DNA of 64,000 nt from Vreelandella maris (GCF_013371085.1 NZ_JABWCV010000003.1:211492-275491); one strand, 5' to 3'. Shown: positions 19,019 through 28,061, numbered from the stretch's first letter. Numbers and translations: made by a program. Notes: generated by a model not told the origin, from the letters alone.

Positions 19019-21152
19019 GAGTCGATTTCCCAAATAGGGCGGATCGTGATGGTTTGCTAGAGGAGGTGGCTTTGCGCGCACGTGTCAGCGCCACGAGCCG
19101 TTGACGAACCTCATCCGATGTCAGTAAATCGTTGGCATCGGATGCCCAGCGCCGACGCCAATTAGGGTGCTCATCCACCGTGTTTGGTAAGTTGGCTTGC
19201 TCCTCAAGCCCCAGGGCGTCTTCAACTGGGAGCAGGAGTAACGGCGCGGGCGTGGCAGCTAAGTGGCGCGCACACGCATCGAGTACCTGCGAGGCGGGTA
19301 TATCGGCCGCTTCTAGTGTCTCGGTCGTCGGCTTTACACCCAGTAAGCCCAGCGTAGTGGCGAGTTTGGCCCGTTCCTTGCGCCTGGCTAGCTGTTCGCT
19401 TTCAGCACTTTGCGTTTCCTTGAGTAGCCCCAGGCGGCTGCGCCATTCAATATCGCGCCCCGCCCACCAGCCCGCCACGGTGGGCAGGTCATGGGTTGAG
19501 GAGGTTGCCATGGCATGTGGGTTCCAATCGCTGGCGGCAAGGAAGTTATGCGCCTCGTCCTGCTCGAACCACAGCACCTGCATGCCTAATATGCCGCGGG
19601 CGGTAAGGCGTTCGCGAAAGCCGGGGGCGACGGTGCCCAGGTCTTCACCAATCACGATGCCGCGGTGTCGCCAGGACTCCAGTGCCACCAGGCGCAGCAT
19701 GTCGTCTAGCGGGTAGCGGAGATAACCGCCTTCAGTGGGCGGTGCGCCACGAGGGATGAGCCATAGTCGCAACAAGCCAAGGATATGATCGATCCGCACC
19801 CCGCCGGCATGGGCGAAGGCACTGCGCAGCATGTCGATAAAACTACGAAAGCCTGAACGCTTTAGGCCATCGGGAGAAAAAGCGGCAAGCCCCCAATCCT
19901 GGCCATGGGCATTAAACAGGTCGGGTGGGGCGCCGATTGAGACGCCTTCCAGCATATCCGTTGGGCGGCTCCAGGTTTGGCTGCCTCCAGCATCTGCCCC
20001 TACCGCCAGATCAGCGATCAACCCAATCGCCATGCCGCTCTCACGGGCGACGCGCTGGGCACGGGAGAGCCCCTCAGCGGTTATCCACTGCAAGAAAGCA
20101 TGAAAACCTATTTCATCGGCGCGGGTTTCGGCGAAGTGAGCGAGTTTAGGGCTGGCGGGGTCGCGTAGCTCCGCGGGCCATTCTCGCCAGTCGCCGGGGC
20201 CGAGTTCTCTTTGCAGCGCTTCGAAGCGGCAATGATCTTCCAGCAAGGCACCACCCGCACGGCGAAATGCCTGCATCTCTCGGTGTAGGGCTTTTGCTTC
20301 ATCATCTTCACGCGCCATGAAGTCATCGTAGAGATAACGCAGCCAGGAGAGCTTGGCGCGTGCTGCCTCGGGCCAGTCGAGGTAGTCATCGGCTTCCAGG
20401 CGTCGCAGCTCAGCTTGCAGCCCATTACGGGCCTGAGCGTCATGAACGCTGGCGTCGCCCAGCAGGGTTTCCGCAGCGCTGTAAAGCACGTTATAGAATA
20501 GGCGGGTGGAGGGGGAGTAGGGGCTGTAGCGCTCAGGGTCGGCGCTGAACATGGCATGGGTCGGGCTAATCGCCAGGGCATCCGCGCCTTGCTCGGCGGC
20601 ATGCAAAACGCACTGTTCCAGCGCCAAGGTGTCGCCAATACCGCCGTCACCGGGGCGCCGCAAGGCGTAAAGCTGCGCTGCCAAGCCCCATAGCCGTGGT
20701 GTGGTCTCACCGCTGGCGTCACTAAGCGAATAACACTGGTGTGGCGCGATGGCCAGGGTCAGTTCGGTATCGGCTATCTGCAACTGGTGATAGCCGATCT
20801 CGGTAACGCTGGGCACCGCACCATTATCGTCGAGGTAACCTTTTTGAGAGCCGCCTTGTTCAAGCTGCAATGTAAACGCGGTGCTGGGAGGCAACGGCGA
20901 GGGCAGCGTGATCGGTGTGTCACAGTCGGCGGTAAGCAGCGGTGGCCATTCTGCAGGGCTTGACGGTGCATGGAGATGTTTCAGGCGTTGCAAGCCTTCC
21001 TCTATGGCGGACTCACTCGCCGTTGAATAGCCGAGTACGTCCAGTAGGTTACGCTGAGCCTGCTCAGACAATTGGCAGGGCTCGCCGTCGCTATTTTCCC
21101 ACTCCAGCAGTAAACCGGCCGCTTCGGCGAGTTCCTTCAACGGCGCTTTCAT
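19011..21152 (-). CDS. malQ: 4-alpha-glucanotransferase (amylomaltase)
   Basis: Disproportionates maltodextrins by transferring glucan segments between chains, supplying suitable substrates for TreY. The 713-residue GH77 protein carries PRLWGLAAQLYALRRPGDGGIGD (about 147-170) and the nucleophile segment GVRIDHILGLLRLWLIPRG. The acid/base segment is GIVIGEDLGTVAPGFRERL, followed by SSTHDLPTVAGWW. Its ATG overlaps the treZ stop by 4 bases and its stop overlaps the treY start by 8 bases, so treZ-malQ-treY are tightly coupled. Confidence 0.95.
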   Translation of the reverse strand: MKAPLKELAEAAGLLLEWENSDGEPCQLSEQAQRNLLDVLGYSTASESAIEEGLQRLKHLHAPSSPAEWPPLLTADCDTPITLPSPLPPSTAFTLQLEQGGSQKGYLDDNGAVPSVTEIGYHQLQIADTELTLAIAPHQCYSLSDASGETTPRLWGLAAQLYALRRPGDGGIGDTLALEQCVLHAAEQGADALAISPTHAMFSADPERYSPYSPSTRLFYNVLYSAAETLLGDASVHDAQARNGLQAELRRLEADDYLDWPEAARAKLSWLRYLYDDFMAREDDEAKALHREMQAFRRAGGALLEDHCRFEALQRELGPGDWREWPAELRDPASPKLAHFAETRADEIGFHAFLQWITAEGLSRAQRVARESGMAIGLIADLAVGADAGGSQTWSRPTDMLEGVSIGAPPDLFNAHGQDWGLAAFSPDGLKRSGFRSFIDMLRSAFAHAGGVRIDHILGLLRLWLIPRGAPPTEGGYLRYPLDDMLRLVALESWRHRGIVIGEDLGTVAPGFRERLTARGILGMQVLWFEQDEAHNFLAASDWNPHAMATSSTHDLPTVAGWWAGRDIEWRSRLGLLKETQSAESEQLARRKERAKLATTLGLLGVKPTTETLEAADIPASQVLDACARHLAATPAPLLLLPVEDALGLEEQANLPNTVDEHPNWRRRWASDANDLLTSDEVRQRLVALTRARKATSSSKPSRSALFGKSTHE

Positions 21153-22981
21153 GCACTGACCTCCTCATCACCGGGGTTGTGACGCAACCAGGCAGCCGCG
21201 GTGCGGGCTGGCATCCGGCCGCTCTCGGCGGCCTTTGCGGCCCCTTCGGTGGTTTCATAAAGCAGTTGACCTACTCCCAGCCCTGGCGTGGCTGCCGCCT
21301 GCTGCCCAAGGTTGAGTGCTATCACCAGTTGGGTGTCGTCATTCATTCGCCAGCGGGCCAGTACTGCCTTCTCGCCGAGCACTTTTGCCCCCAGTGCTTC
21401 CGCGCCAGGCAGGCGCGGCACAATATGCTGGTGGCGAAGTGCTAATAGCGTGCGATAGCGCTGCAAGCAGGCGGCAAAGGGAGAGGTTTCCCTCGCGGCG
21501 AAGTCGGGGATGGAGGCTTCGAAGGTGGTCAGCGCATTAGGGTCGGGTATGCGCTCGCGGCTTTTCTCGTCAAGAAAAGCGCTAAAGTCGGCAAACTCTG
21601 CCCGGCGTCCTTCGCGAACCGCTTGGGCGAGCTCCTCATTGTGTTCGGTGAAGAATAGAAAGGGCCGGGTGGAGCCCCACTCTTCGCCCATGAACAGCAG
21701 TGGAATCATGGGTGACAGCAGCAGTAAAACCTCAGCGGCTGCCAGTGAGTCGGCATCGGCGAGCATACTCAACCGTTCGCCGAGTGCGCGGTTGCCGGTC
21801 TGGTCATGATTCTGGAGAAACGCTACAAAGGCAGTCGGCGGCAGATGGGTGCTGGGCTCTCCTCTGGAGTGGCCATGACGCGATGTATGGCCCTGAAATA
21901 TAAAGCCTTCACTGAGGCAGCGGGCCAGCCGGGGCGTAGCGTTATCGACAAAATCGCTGTAATAGCCTTCCTGCTCGCCGGTCAGCAAGACATGCATCAC
22001 GTTGTGCCAGTCGTCATTCCATTGAGCGGTAAACTGCTGTTGGTTGAGCAGGCTGGCGGTATTGCCTTCGTTCTCTAGCACCAGATGAATATGCCGCTCC
22101 GGGGGTATTCGGGTGTGTATTGTTTCGGCCAACTCGACCAGGAAATCCTGCTCGCTAATGGCGTGGACAGCATCGAAGCGCAAGCCATCCAGGTGGTACT
22201 CCTCTAGCCACATCAAGGCGTTATCGATGAAGTAACGGCGTACCATTGGTTGGCGAAAGTCGATGGAGGGCCCCCAGGGCGTGACCAAATCCTCACGGAA
22301 GAAGGCGCCAGCATAGTTAGCCAAATAGTTGCCGTCGGGGCCGAAGTGGTTGTAGACCACATCAAGAAACACCATCAGTCCGTAGGAGTGGGCCTCGTCG
22401 ATCAGTGCTTTCATGTCATCAGGGCTGCCGTAGGAGGCTTCCACCGCGTAGGGCAGCACGCCGTCGTAGCCCCAGTTACGCGCACCGGGAAATTCAGAGA
22501 CCGGCATCAACTCAATGGCAGTGACCCCCAGTTCGGCCAGGTAGGGCAGGTGTTGGCGCACGCCTTTAAAGCCACCCAGGGTGCCGACATGCAGTTCGTA
22601 AAGCACGGTTTCGTGCCACGGGCGCCCCTGCCAGTGGGCATTTTTCCACTGGTAGTGATTGGAGTCGATCACCACACTGGGGCCGTCGATATCACCGGCC
22701 TGGGCACGGGCGGCAGGGTCGGGCACTAGGCTGCCCTGCTCATCGTTCTCATCGTCGAACACTCGATAGCGGTAGCGAGCACCGTGCTCACAAGCCACTT
22801 CGGCCGTTGCGCGGCCGTCATCGGCCTGGTCCATGGTGACACTGGGCAGTCCTTCAACCTCTACATCGACCCGTCGAGCGCCTGGCGCCCAGAGCACGAA
22901 CCGAGTTAAGCCTTCCTTGACGATCTGCGCGCCGAAGGCAGGTTGAAACCTATGCTTTTGCAGCTGAGGCCTTTCAAACAT
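21149..22981 (-). CDS. treZ: Maltooligosyl trehalose trehalohydrolase
   Basis: Releases trehalose from the maltooligosyl trehalose made by TreY. The 610-residue protein has an N-terminal beta-sandwich (FVLWAPGARRVDVEVEG, about 28-45) and a GH13_10 barrel. The barrel shows WHETVLYELHVGTLGGFKG, AIELMPVSEFPGARNWGYDGVLPYA, the nucleophile in HLDGLRFDAVHAI and the acid/base in IHLVLENEGNTASLL. FLQNHDQTGNRALGERL is the substrate loop. It lies 63 bases downstream of glgA. The pairing with glgA suggests that newly made linear glucan can be turned directly into trehalose, a compatible solute. Confidence 0.95.
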   Translation of the reverse strand: MFERPQLQKHRFQPAFGAQIVKEGLTRFVLWAPGARRVDVEVEGLPSVTMDQADDGRATAEVACEHGARYRYRVFDDENDEQGSLVPDPAARAQAGDIDGPSVVIDSNHYQWKNAHWQGRPWHETVLYELHVGTLGGFKGVRQHLPYLAELGVTAIELMPVSEFPGARNWGYDGVLPYAVEASYGSPDDMKALIDEAHSYGLMVFLDVVYNHFGPDGNYLANYAGAFFREDLVTPWGPSIDFRQPMVRRYFIDNALMWLEEYHLDGLRFDAVHAISEQDFLVELAETIHTRIPPERHIHLVLENEGNTASLLNQQQFTAQWNDDWHNVMHVLLTGEQEGYYSDFVDNATPRLARCLSEGFIFQGHTSRHGHSRGEPSTHLPPTAFVAFLQNHDQTGNRALGERLSMLADADSLAAAEVLLLLSPMIPLLFMGEEWGSTRPFLFFTEHNEELAQAVREGRRAEFADFSAFLDEKSRERIPDPNALTTFEASIPDFAARETSPFAACLQRYRTLLALRHQHIVPRLPGAEALGAKVLGEKAVLARWRMNDDTQLVIALNLGQQAAATPGLGVGQLLYETTEGAAKAAESGRMPARTAAAWLRHNPGDEEVSA

Positions 22982-23044
22982 CGCTTGCCACCTCTTTCAC
23001 CAGTCGCTTTCACAGGGGCGTTCTCACTTCTCACCAGGACCTTT

Positions 23045-24724
23045 TTACTGGGCCAGGGACGCCTCGTTACCTGCCTGCTCAAGGGCCTGCAGGTACAGCT
23101 TGCTGTAGGGGACGATTGACTGCTTCCAGTGGTAACGTCCCGCCATCGCCGCGCCGCGCATGGCATTGAACAGGTCGGTTGAGCGGTACACGGCAAAGGC
23201 GCGCTGAATGGCATGCATGTAGCTGCCGAACTGCATGTCGTCGAACAAAAAACCGGTCACGCCGTCCTCAATCGTATCGGCCAGGCCGCCGGTGCGGTGA
23301 GCGATCGGCAGGGAGCCGAAACGCTGGGCATACATCTGACTCAGCCCGCAGGGTTCGAAGCGTGATGGCATCAACAGAAAGTCACTCCCCGCGAAAAGGC
23401 AGCGCGCTTGGTACTCATCGAAACCGATGTAAGCGGCGATGGCGCCAGGAAAGCGAATGGCCAGCTTACGCAGGGCTTCCTCAACGTGGTGTTCACCGCA
23501 GCCCATAAAGACGATTTGGCCGCCCGCATGGACAATGGCCTTCGCGGCCTCGATGGTCAGATCCAGCCCTTTCTGATGCACCATGCGTGATATCACCGCA
23601 AACAAGGGGCCTTGGCTGGGGGTTAGCCCAAAGTGACGACGCACATAATCAGCATTGGCACGCTTACCGCGCCAATCGTTAGAGGAAAACGCTTGGATCA
23701 AAAGACTATCGGTGCGTGGGTCCCAGGAGTCGTCAATGCCATTGGGAATGCCGCTTAAGCAACCTTGTTCGGCTTTGCAGCGAAGTAGCCCGTCGAGCCC
23801 ACAGCCGAATTTCGGTGTAGTGATCTCCTGGGCATAGGTCGCACTAACGGTGGTCACTTGCGAGGCATAGACGATTCCCGCTTTCATAAAGGAAATGTCG
23901 CCATAGTATTCGACGCCATCAATATGAAACGCCTCGTCAGGAATGCCGAGCACCTCAAGGCGCGAGGCATCAAACACGCCCTGGTAAGCCAGATTATGAA
24001 TGGTAAAAACAGTCGGGATGGGTTGCCCTTGGCCTTGCCAGTGCAAATACGCCGGTGCCAAGCCACAGGCCCAATCGTTGAGGTGCAATAACTGGGGCTG
24101 CCAATCGAGATTTGCCTTGCCCAAGGCGATATCGGCAGCTGCCCGTGACAGGCGAGCAAAGCGGATATCATTATCTTTCCAGCCTTCATCTTGACCATCG
24201 CCATAACCGCTAGAGCCGGTGCCATAGGGAGTGCCTTCACGCTCATAAAGCTCTGGGCAGAGCAGTACATAAACGATCAGCCCATCGCGGCAGGTTAGCT
24301 GGCCAATATCACACGCTGGCAATCCCGCAAAAGAAGGCAAATGGCCAACCGTTACAATGTCATAGTTGGACTGAACCATTTCCCGATAAGCGGGGATTAA
24401 TACTCGTACATCGTGATGCGCTGCCAGTGCGCGGGGAAGTGCCGAGGAGACATCGCCCAGACCGCCGACCTTAACGAAATCGGTAATTTCAGTGGTAACA
24501 AATAGAATGCGCTGTGGAGAGTCGAGTTTATCGTTATGGCTTCGATCGATAATGTCATAACGGCGATCGGTAACAGTTTGATTTAAATGGTGCCGGGGGA
24601 TTACTTGGTTATGGGTAAAAGGAACCTCTTTCAGTCTAGGCCCCTCTTGTTCGTCATTTTCTACCATGCTCTCGTCCGGCATGCTTTTAATGTTAGCAAC
24701 CTCACTCAAAGCCACATCGCCCAT
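23045..24724 (-). CDS. glgA: Glycogen synthase (ADP-glucose type)
   Basis: Elongates alpha-1,4-glucan from ADP-glucose. The 559-residue protein has the GT5 starch-synthase N-terminal domain with the glucan/nucleotide motif TDFVKVGGLGDVSSALPRAL (about 81-100). The GT1-type C-terminal half contains LLMPSRFEPCGLSQMYAQRFG and HRTGGLADTIEDG. About 70 polar residues precede the catalytic domain, longer than in the enterobacterial enzyme. The ATG at 24724 is supported by a strong GGGAGG site. It is the first gene of the minus-strand block, so the operon promoter should lie upstream of it. No glgC, which makes ADP-glucose, is present in the window. Confidence 0.95.
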   Translation of the reverse strand: MGDVALSEVANIKSMPDESMVENDEQEGPRLKEVPFTHNQVIPRHHLNQTVTDRRYDIIDRSHNDKLDSPQRILFVTTEITDFVKVGGLGDVSSALPRALAAHHDVRVLIPAYREMVQSNYDIVTVGHLPSFAGLPACDIGQLTCRDGLIVYVLLCPELYEREGTPYGTGSSGYGDGQDEGWKDNDIRFARLSRAAADIALGKANLDWQPQLLHLNDWACGLAPAYLHWQGQGQPIPTVFTIHNLAYQGVFDASRLEVLGIPDEAFHIDGVEYYGDISFMKAGIVYASQVTTVSATYAQEITTPKFGCGLDGLLRCKAEQGCLSGIPNGIDDSWDPRTDSLLIQAFSSNDWRGKRANADYVRRHFGLTPSQGPLFAVISRMVHQKGLDLTIEAAKAIVHAGGQIVFMGCGEHHVEEALRKLAIRFPGAIAAYIGFDEYQARCLFAGSDFLLMPSRFEPCGLSQMYAQRFGSLPIAHRTGGLADTIEDGVTGFLFDDMQFGSYMHAIQRAFAVYRSTDLFNAMRGAAMAGRYHWKQSIVPYSKLYLQALEQAGNEASLAQ

Positions 24725-24756
24725 GTTCTACCTCCCTGGATTACCATGGTCAACAC

Positions 24757-24845
24757 TGTTTAACTGATAGCTTTTAACTAGATGGCCTTAAGTCAGGCCG
24801 TATTTAACTATCTAATATTTAACTATCGAGTATTTAACTACCTAG
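24757..24845. repeat. 15-bp tandem repeats with TTTAACTA core upstream of glgA
   Basis: Three exact-period copies start at 24801, 24816 and 24831: TATTTAACTATCTAA, TATTTAACTATCGAG and TATTTAACTACCTAG. Two more copies of the core, TTTAACTG at 24759 and TTTAACTA at 24773, lie 14 bases apart and 30 bases (two periods) before the run. The array is about 35-120 bases upstream of the glgA start on its leader side. Depending on the transcription start, it is either a row of operator sites or a repeated UAGUUAAAUA element in the 5' leader. Confidence 0.75.
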
Positions 24846-25228
24846 CTCATTACTCCTTAATGACTTCCTTTCCTTACCCTCGGCTACCATGCTTCTAGGC
24901 GTTGCATCGGAAGTCGCTACTTAAGAACAGGCGCTACTTAAAAACTATAGTTGAGAAATCATAGGTTAGCTAAATGGGGGGCGACCATAACCTACATCAA
25001 TAAGCGTGTTAAATAAGTATTGGAAGAGCTAAAGAGGCACAATGGAAGAGCGGTTAAGTCCGTTAAATGCTTTGGCTTTAAAGGGTTATGTTTAAAATTT
25101 AATAAAAGATAAGAGGGTTTTTTCTATTTTTGTTTGTTGAATTTCCCTGTATCTTTAGTGAACTGGGCTGTTTTTTTAACAAAAGTAAATAGTAACTTTG
25201 GCTTGCTTATTAATCGCTTAGGGCAGGG

Positions 25229-25263
25229 GGCGAGGCCATTGTGAAAAAAAGCATGGCCTCGCC
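25229..25263 (-). terminator. Strong hairpin after lysO
   Basis: GGCGAGGCCAT (25229-25239) and ATGGCCTCGCC (25253-25263) form a perfect 11-bp GC-rich stem with a 13-base loop. It ends five bases from the lysO stop codon, the usual place for a transcript end. Read on the minus strand, the T-run lies in the loop rather than after the stem, so it may act as a transcript-stabilising hairpin or need Rho. Confidence 0.6.
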
Positions 25264-25267
25264 GCAT

Positions 25268-26200
25268 TTAAGCCGATAGTGAAAGAAAAAACAGGATCAG
25301 CGGGGGGGATAGCAGCGAAAGAATAAACCCGCTGACCACGGCGATAGGGACGCAGGCCACGCCGCCATGTTGCTGAATGACGGGCAAGGTGAAATCCATA
25401 GAGGTCGCCCCGCCGTAGCCAATCGCCAGCGCGGTATGGCGATGGATCACCAACGGAATCAGGATAAACGCCAGCAGCTCGCGGGTGAGGTCGTTGAAGA
25501 ATGCCACGCCACCCATTAGTGGGCCTAATTGATCGCCAATTAGAATCGCCGAAAGCGAATACCAGCCGAAGCCCGAGGCCATCGCCAATCCTTCGTTCCA
25601 GCTAAGTGAAAGCAGCGGGGCGGCAACCAGGCCCGCCAGTAATGAGCTGATTGCTAGAGTAACTGCAATCGCCAGCCCCATACGGTTAAGCAGGATTTGT
25701 CTAAGAGGCATGCCTGAGTTGCGCAGCTGGCAGCCAATCAGTGCTAATAATAGGTACAGCACCCATTCGGCGAGTAAATCGGCGGTGCTGAAAAGCCCTT
25801 CGCCCACAAGAGGCCCTAACAACAGGCCGGCGATAACGCCACCTGCCACCACAGCAACGAGCAACAGTGAGCCCTGCATGGCGGCCAATTTACTGGTGGG
25901 TGCATTCTTAACCACCGGCGAGTGACCTGCCTTAAGGGGCAAGCGGCATGATAACCACCAAAGCGCTGCTAGGTTAAAGGCGGTGGTAATGCTAAATAGT
26001 AGTAGGGCGTTGCCACCTAAGCGTGAAAATTGGCTAGCTAGGTTTTCTAGCCCCGCCAAACTGACGCCCATGAACAGTAAAATCAAATAAACCGAGCCGC
26101 TAACGGCTCGGTTTATTAACTGCTGTAAGCGGGTGGAAGGCACCGGTACCAAGTAGCCAAGAACCAGCGGTAGCAAAACAATCAATAAACCTGAAAACAT
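25268..26200 (-). CDS. lysO: LysO (YbjE)-family lysine exporter
   Basis: Integral membrane protein of 310 residues resembling LysO, the lysine/thialysine exporter. It has the two-part layout of that family: an N-terminal segment (LVLGYLVPVPSTRLQQLINRAVSGSVYLILLFMGVSLAGL), then a C-terminal domain with GFGWYSLSAILIGDQLGPLMGGVAFFNDLTRELLAFILIP. The GYGGATSMDFTLPVIQQHGG segment is conserved in the family. Its start codon directly abuts the stop of the DUF3108 gene, so the two are likely cotranscribed. Substrate is inferred from family only. Confidence 0.85.
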   Translation of the reverse strand: MFSGLLIVLLPLVLGYLVPVPSTRLQQLINRAVSGSVYLILLFMGVSLAGLENLASQFSRLGGNALLLFSITTAFNLAALWWLSCRLPLKAGHSPVVKNAPTSKLAAMQGSLLLVAVVAGGVIAGLLLGPLVGEGLFSTADLLAEWVLYLLLALIGCQLRNSGMPLRQILLNRMGLAIAVTLAISSLLAGLVAAPLLSLSWNEGLAMASGFGWYSLSAILIGDQLGPLMGGVAFFNDLTRELLAFILIPLVIHRHTALAIGYGGATSMDFTLPVIQQHGGVACVPIAVVSGFILSLLSPPLILFFLSLSA

Positions 26201-26920
26201 TTAGGGTGCCGTGCCCCCGTCTGGGTTGAAGTTGGTTAACGTCAACTGCGTTTCGCGGCTGCCCTCTTTTTGGTACACCGCAGACAGAATCAAGCCGGGC
26301 CAGTCGGGGTGAAAGTGAAGTTGCAGCAGGCGGTCAGGTTTCTCAATATCAATCAAGGATACCTGCAGCGCTTCAAACTCCCCGGCAGGCACGCGAATGG
26401 TGTCAGGGGCGTTGGTATTTTTTTCTGTAACATAATACTGAAAGTGCTCATCACGCCCCTTTTGATTGACGAATTCAATCTCGCAAGGAGCGCTCTCGAT
26501 GCAGTTTTCGTGTCCCGCCCGGCGAGATAAATCAAACAGCGCCGTTTGCCGATCTAAGCTAGGAATATCGTTTTCGTTCAATTCATAGCTATCACCGACA
26601 CCTAACACTGAATAGCTGCTATTAAAGAGCAGCGACTGGGTCTCATCGCCATTGACAGCAAAACGACTGAATTCCTGGCCGCGTGCCACGGTAATGGAAA
26701 AACGCATGTCGCTTAACCAGTGGCTACCTTCGTTAGTGAGCCGGTGGGTGATGGTGGCCCCAGGCCAGCCGCGCACTTCAAGCCGGTATTGGGCCTCAAA
26801 GGGGCGTGGGTCTTTGAGTGTGTCTGCTGCTAACGCCATGCCGCTTAACCAGAAGGCGGCAAGGCTCAATCCTACCCCTGCAAGCGAGCGACTAGGCTGT
26901 CGTGCAAAAACATTGGCCAA
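26201..26920 (-). CDS. DUF3108 periplasmic protein
   Basis: A 239-residue protein of unknown function. Residues 1-31 form a signal peptide with an AxA-like cleavage site (FWLSGMALAA). The mature part matches the DUF3108 pattern: early FEAQYRLEVRGWPGATITHRL, mid TALFDLSRRAG, late IRVPAGEFEALQVSLIDIEKPDRLLQLHFHPDWPGLILSAVYQKEGS. The two cysteines (ENCIESAPCEIEF) could form a disulfide in the periplasm. The gene abuts lysO on the same strand. No function should be inferred beyond envelope location. Confidence 0.85.
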   Translation of the reverse strand: MANVFARQPSRSLAGVGLSLAAFWLSGMALAADTLKDPRPFEAQYRLEVRGWPGATITHRLTNEGSHWLSDMRFSITVARGQEFSRFAVNGDETQSLLFNSSYSVLGVGDSYELNENDIPSLDRQTALFDLSRRAGHENCIESAPCEIEFVNQKGRDEHFQYYVTEKNTNAPDTIRVPAGEFEALQVSLIDIEKPDRLLQLHFHPDWPGLILSAVYQKEGSRETQLTLTNFNPDGGTAP

Positions 26921-27008
26921 GGCCGTTCCTCCAAAAATGGTGTCTTCCTAAGAGCCTTTAGCCAGCGCTTGGTTCCCCGTGCGCTAGTAACCGCGGTGGA
27001 GGAGGGCT

Positions 27009-27944
27009 TCAGTAGCCCGCGTCCGGGTTGACGGTAGAGAGTTTTTCACCCGACTCGAAGGCATGTAAGTAGGAAATTACTTGATCGATGGCATCATTCA
27101 GCGGCGTAGGCGCCGCCATATGCGGCGTGACAATCACATGGGGATGCTGCCATAGCGGACTATTTGTCGGCAGCGGTTCCTCCTGAAAGACATCCAGTAG
27201 TGCCCCTCGCAAGTGGCCCGGCTGGTCAGCGCTGCCCAACGCGTCCAGCAATGCCTGTTCATCAATCAAGCTGCCCCGGCCAGGGTTGATCACGCTGGCG
27301 CCTTTGGGTAATTGGGCCAGTCGCTCGGCGTTAAGAATGTGTTGGGTCGCTTCCGTGTCAGGCAAAATAGTGACTAAGCTTTGCACCTGTCCTAGCAGTT
27401 CGGTTAGCCCGTTATCGCCGTGAAAACAGTGTACGCCGCTAATTTGCTTGGGCGAGCGGCTCCAGCCCAGCACCGGAAAACCAGCTTGCTGCAAAGCGCT
27501 GGCCACAAAACCACCTATCGCCCCCAGGCCTAGTACACCCACCGGCCACTGCGATTTCTCTACCACGGCCTGTGGTTGCCAGGTGGCGCTTTGCTGCTGT
27601 TCCCGGTAACGGTCCATGCTGCGGTAAAAATGCAGCACACCATACAGGGCGTAATCGGCCATTAACTCGCCCATGCCCGCATCGCGTAACTTCACAATCG
27701 GTACATCGCTAGGCAGCCCTGGCGTTTTGAGTAGGTAATCCACCCCGGCGCCTAAGTTGATAATGCCTTTTAGCTGAGTCTGCTCTTGCAGCAAATGCGC
27801 AGGGGCTTTCCAAATGGCGAGGTAGTCAGCTTGCTTTCGCTCCTCCGCGGGTGCTTCGCTAGTTAGCACGGTAGCTTGGGGCAGTGCCTGTGAAAGCGCC
27901 TCCTGCCACTGTGTAGCTTCGTCAATATGGACAATAATTTTCAT
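27009..27944 (-). CDS. ghrA: Glyoxylate/hydroxypyruvate reductase A-type dehydrogenase
   Basis: A 311-residue member of the D-2-hydroxyacid dehydrogenase family, reducing glyoxylate or hydroxypyruvate with NAD(P)H. The dinucleotide-binding fingerprint is VGVLGLGAIGGFVASALQ. INPGRGSLIDEQALLDAL carries the catalytic Arg region, LLDVFQEEPLP the Glu, and VIVTPHMAAPTP the catalytic His. An in-frame start 66 bases upstream exists, but the ATG at 27944 follows an AGGAGG site and begins directly with the conserved MKIIVHID. It is divergent from doeA. Confidence 0.9.
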   Translation of the reverse strand: MKIIVHIDEATQWQEALSQALPQATVLTSEAPAEERKQADYLAIWKAPAHLLQEQTQLKGIINLGAGVDYLLKTPGLPSDVPIVKLRDAGMGELMADYALYGVLHFYRSMDRYREQQQSATWQPQAVVEKSQWPVGVLGLGAIGGFVASALQQAGFPVLGWSRSPKQISGVHCFHGDNGLTELLGQVQSLVTILPDTEATQHILNAERLAQLPKGASVINPGRGSLIDEQALLDALGSADQPGHLRGALLDVFQEEPLPTNSPLWQHPHVIVTPHMAAPTPLNDAIDQVISYLHAFESGEKLSTVNPDAGY

Positions 27945-28061
27945 CCCGCCTCCTCTCGCTAAAAGTGTCTTCACTGCCGTTATCATGGTGAGCGATGGGG
28001 GGTGTTGCAAGCTCGCTCAGCCTAAATAATGATGTTCTATGCACTTTTTGTCACAAAGCCT

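Larger units (their letters stand above)
24725..25267. other. 543-base intergenic region upstream of glgA
   Basis: No convincing gene on either strand. The half next to glgA holds the glgA ribosome-binding site (24731-24737), the 15-bp repeats described separately, and a GGCCT/AGGCC inverted repeat at 24784-24799. The rest, about 24900-25220, is AT-rich with many stops in all frames. The last part contains the strong hairpin next to the lysO stop. Promoters for the glucan operon probably lie here on the minus strand, but I could not pick a convincing -10/-35 pair by eye. Confidence 0.6.

Noticed and set aside
24842..24858. Minimal upstream ORF (ATG-AGC-TAG) with AAGGAG before glgA
   Set aside because: On the minus strand AAGGAG is only two bases from the ATG, too close for normal initiation, and a two-codon frame cannot be told from chance.
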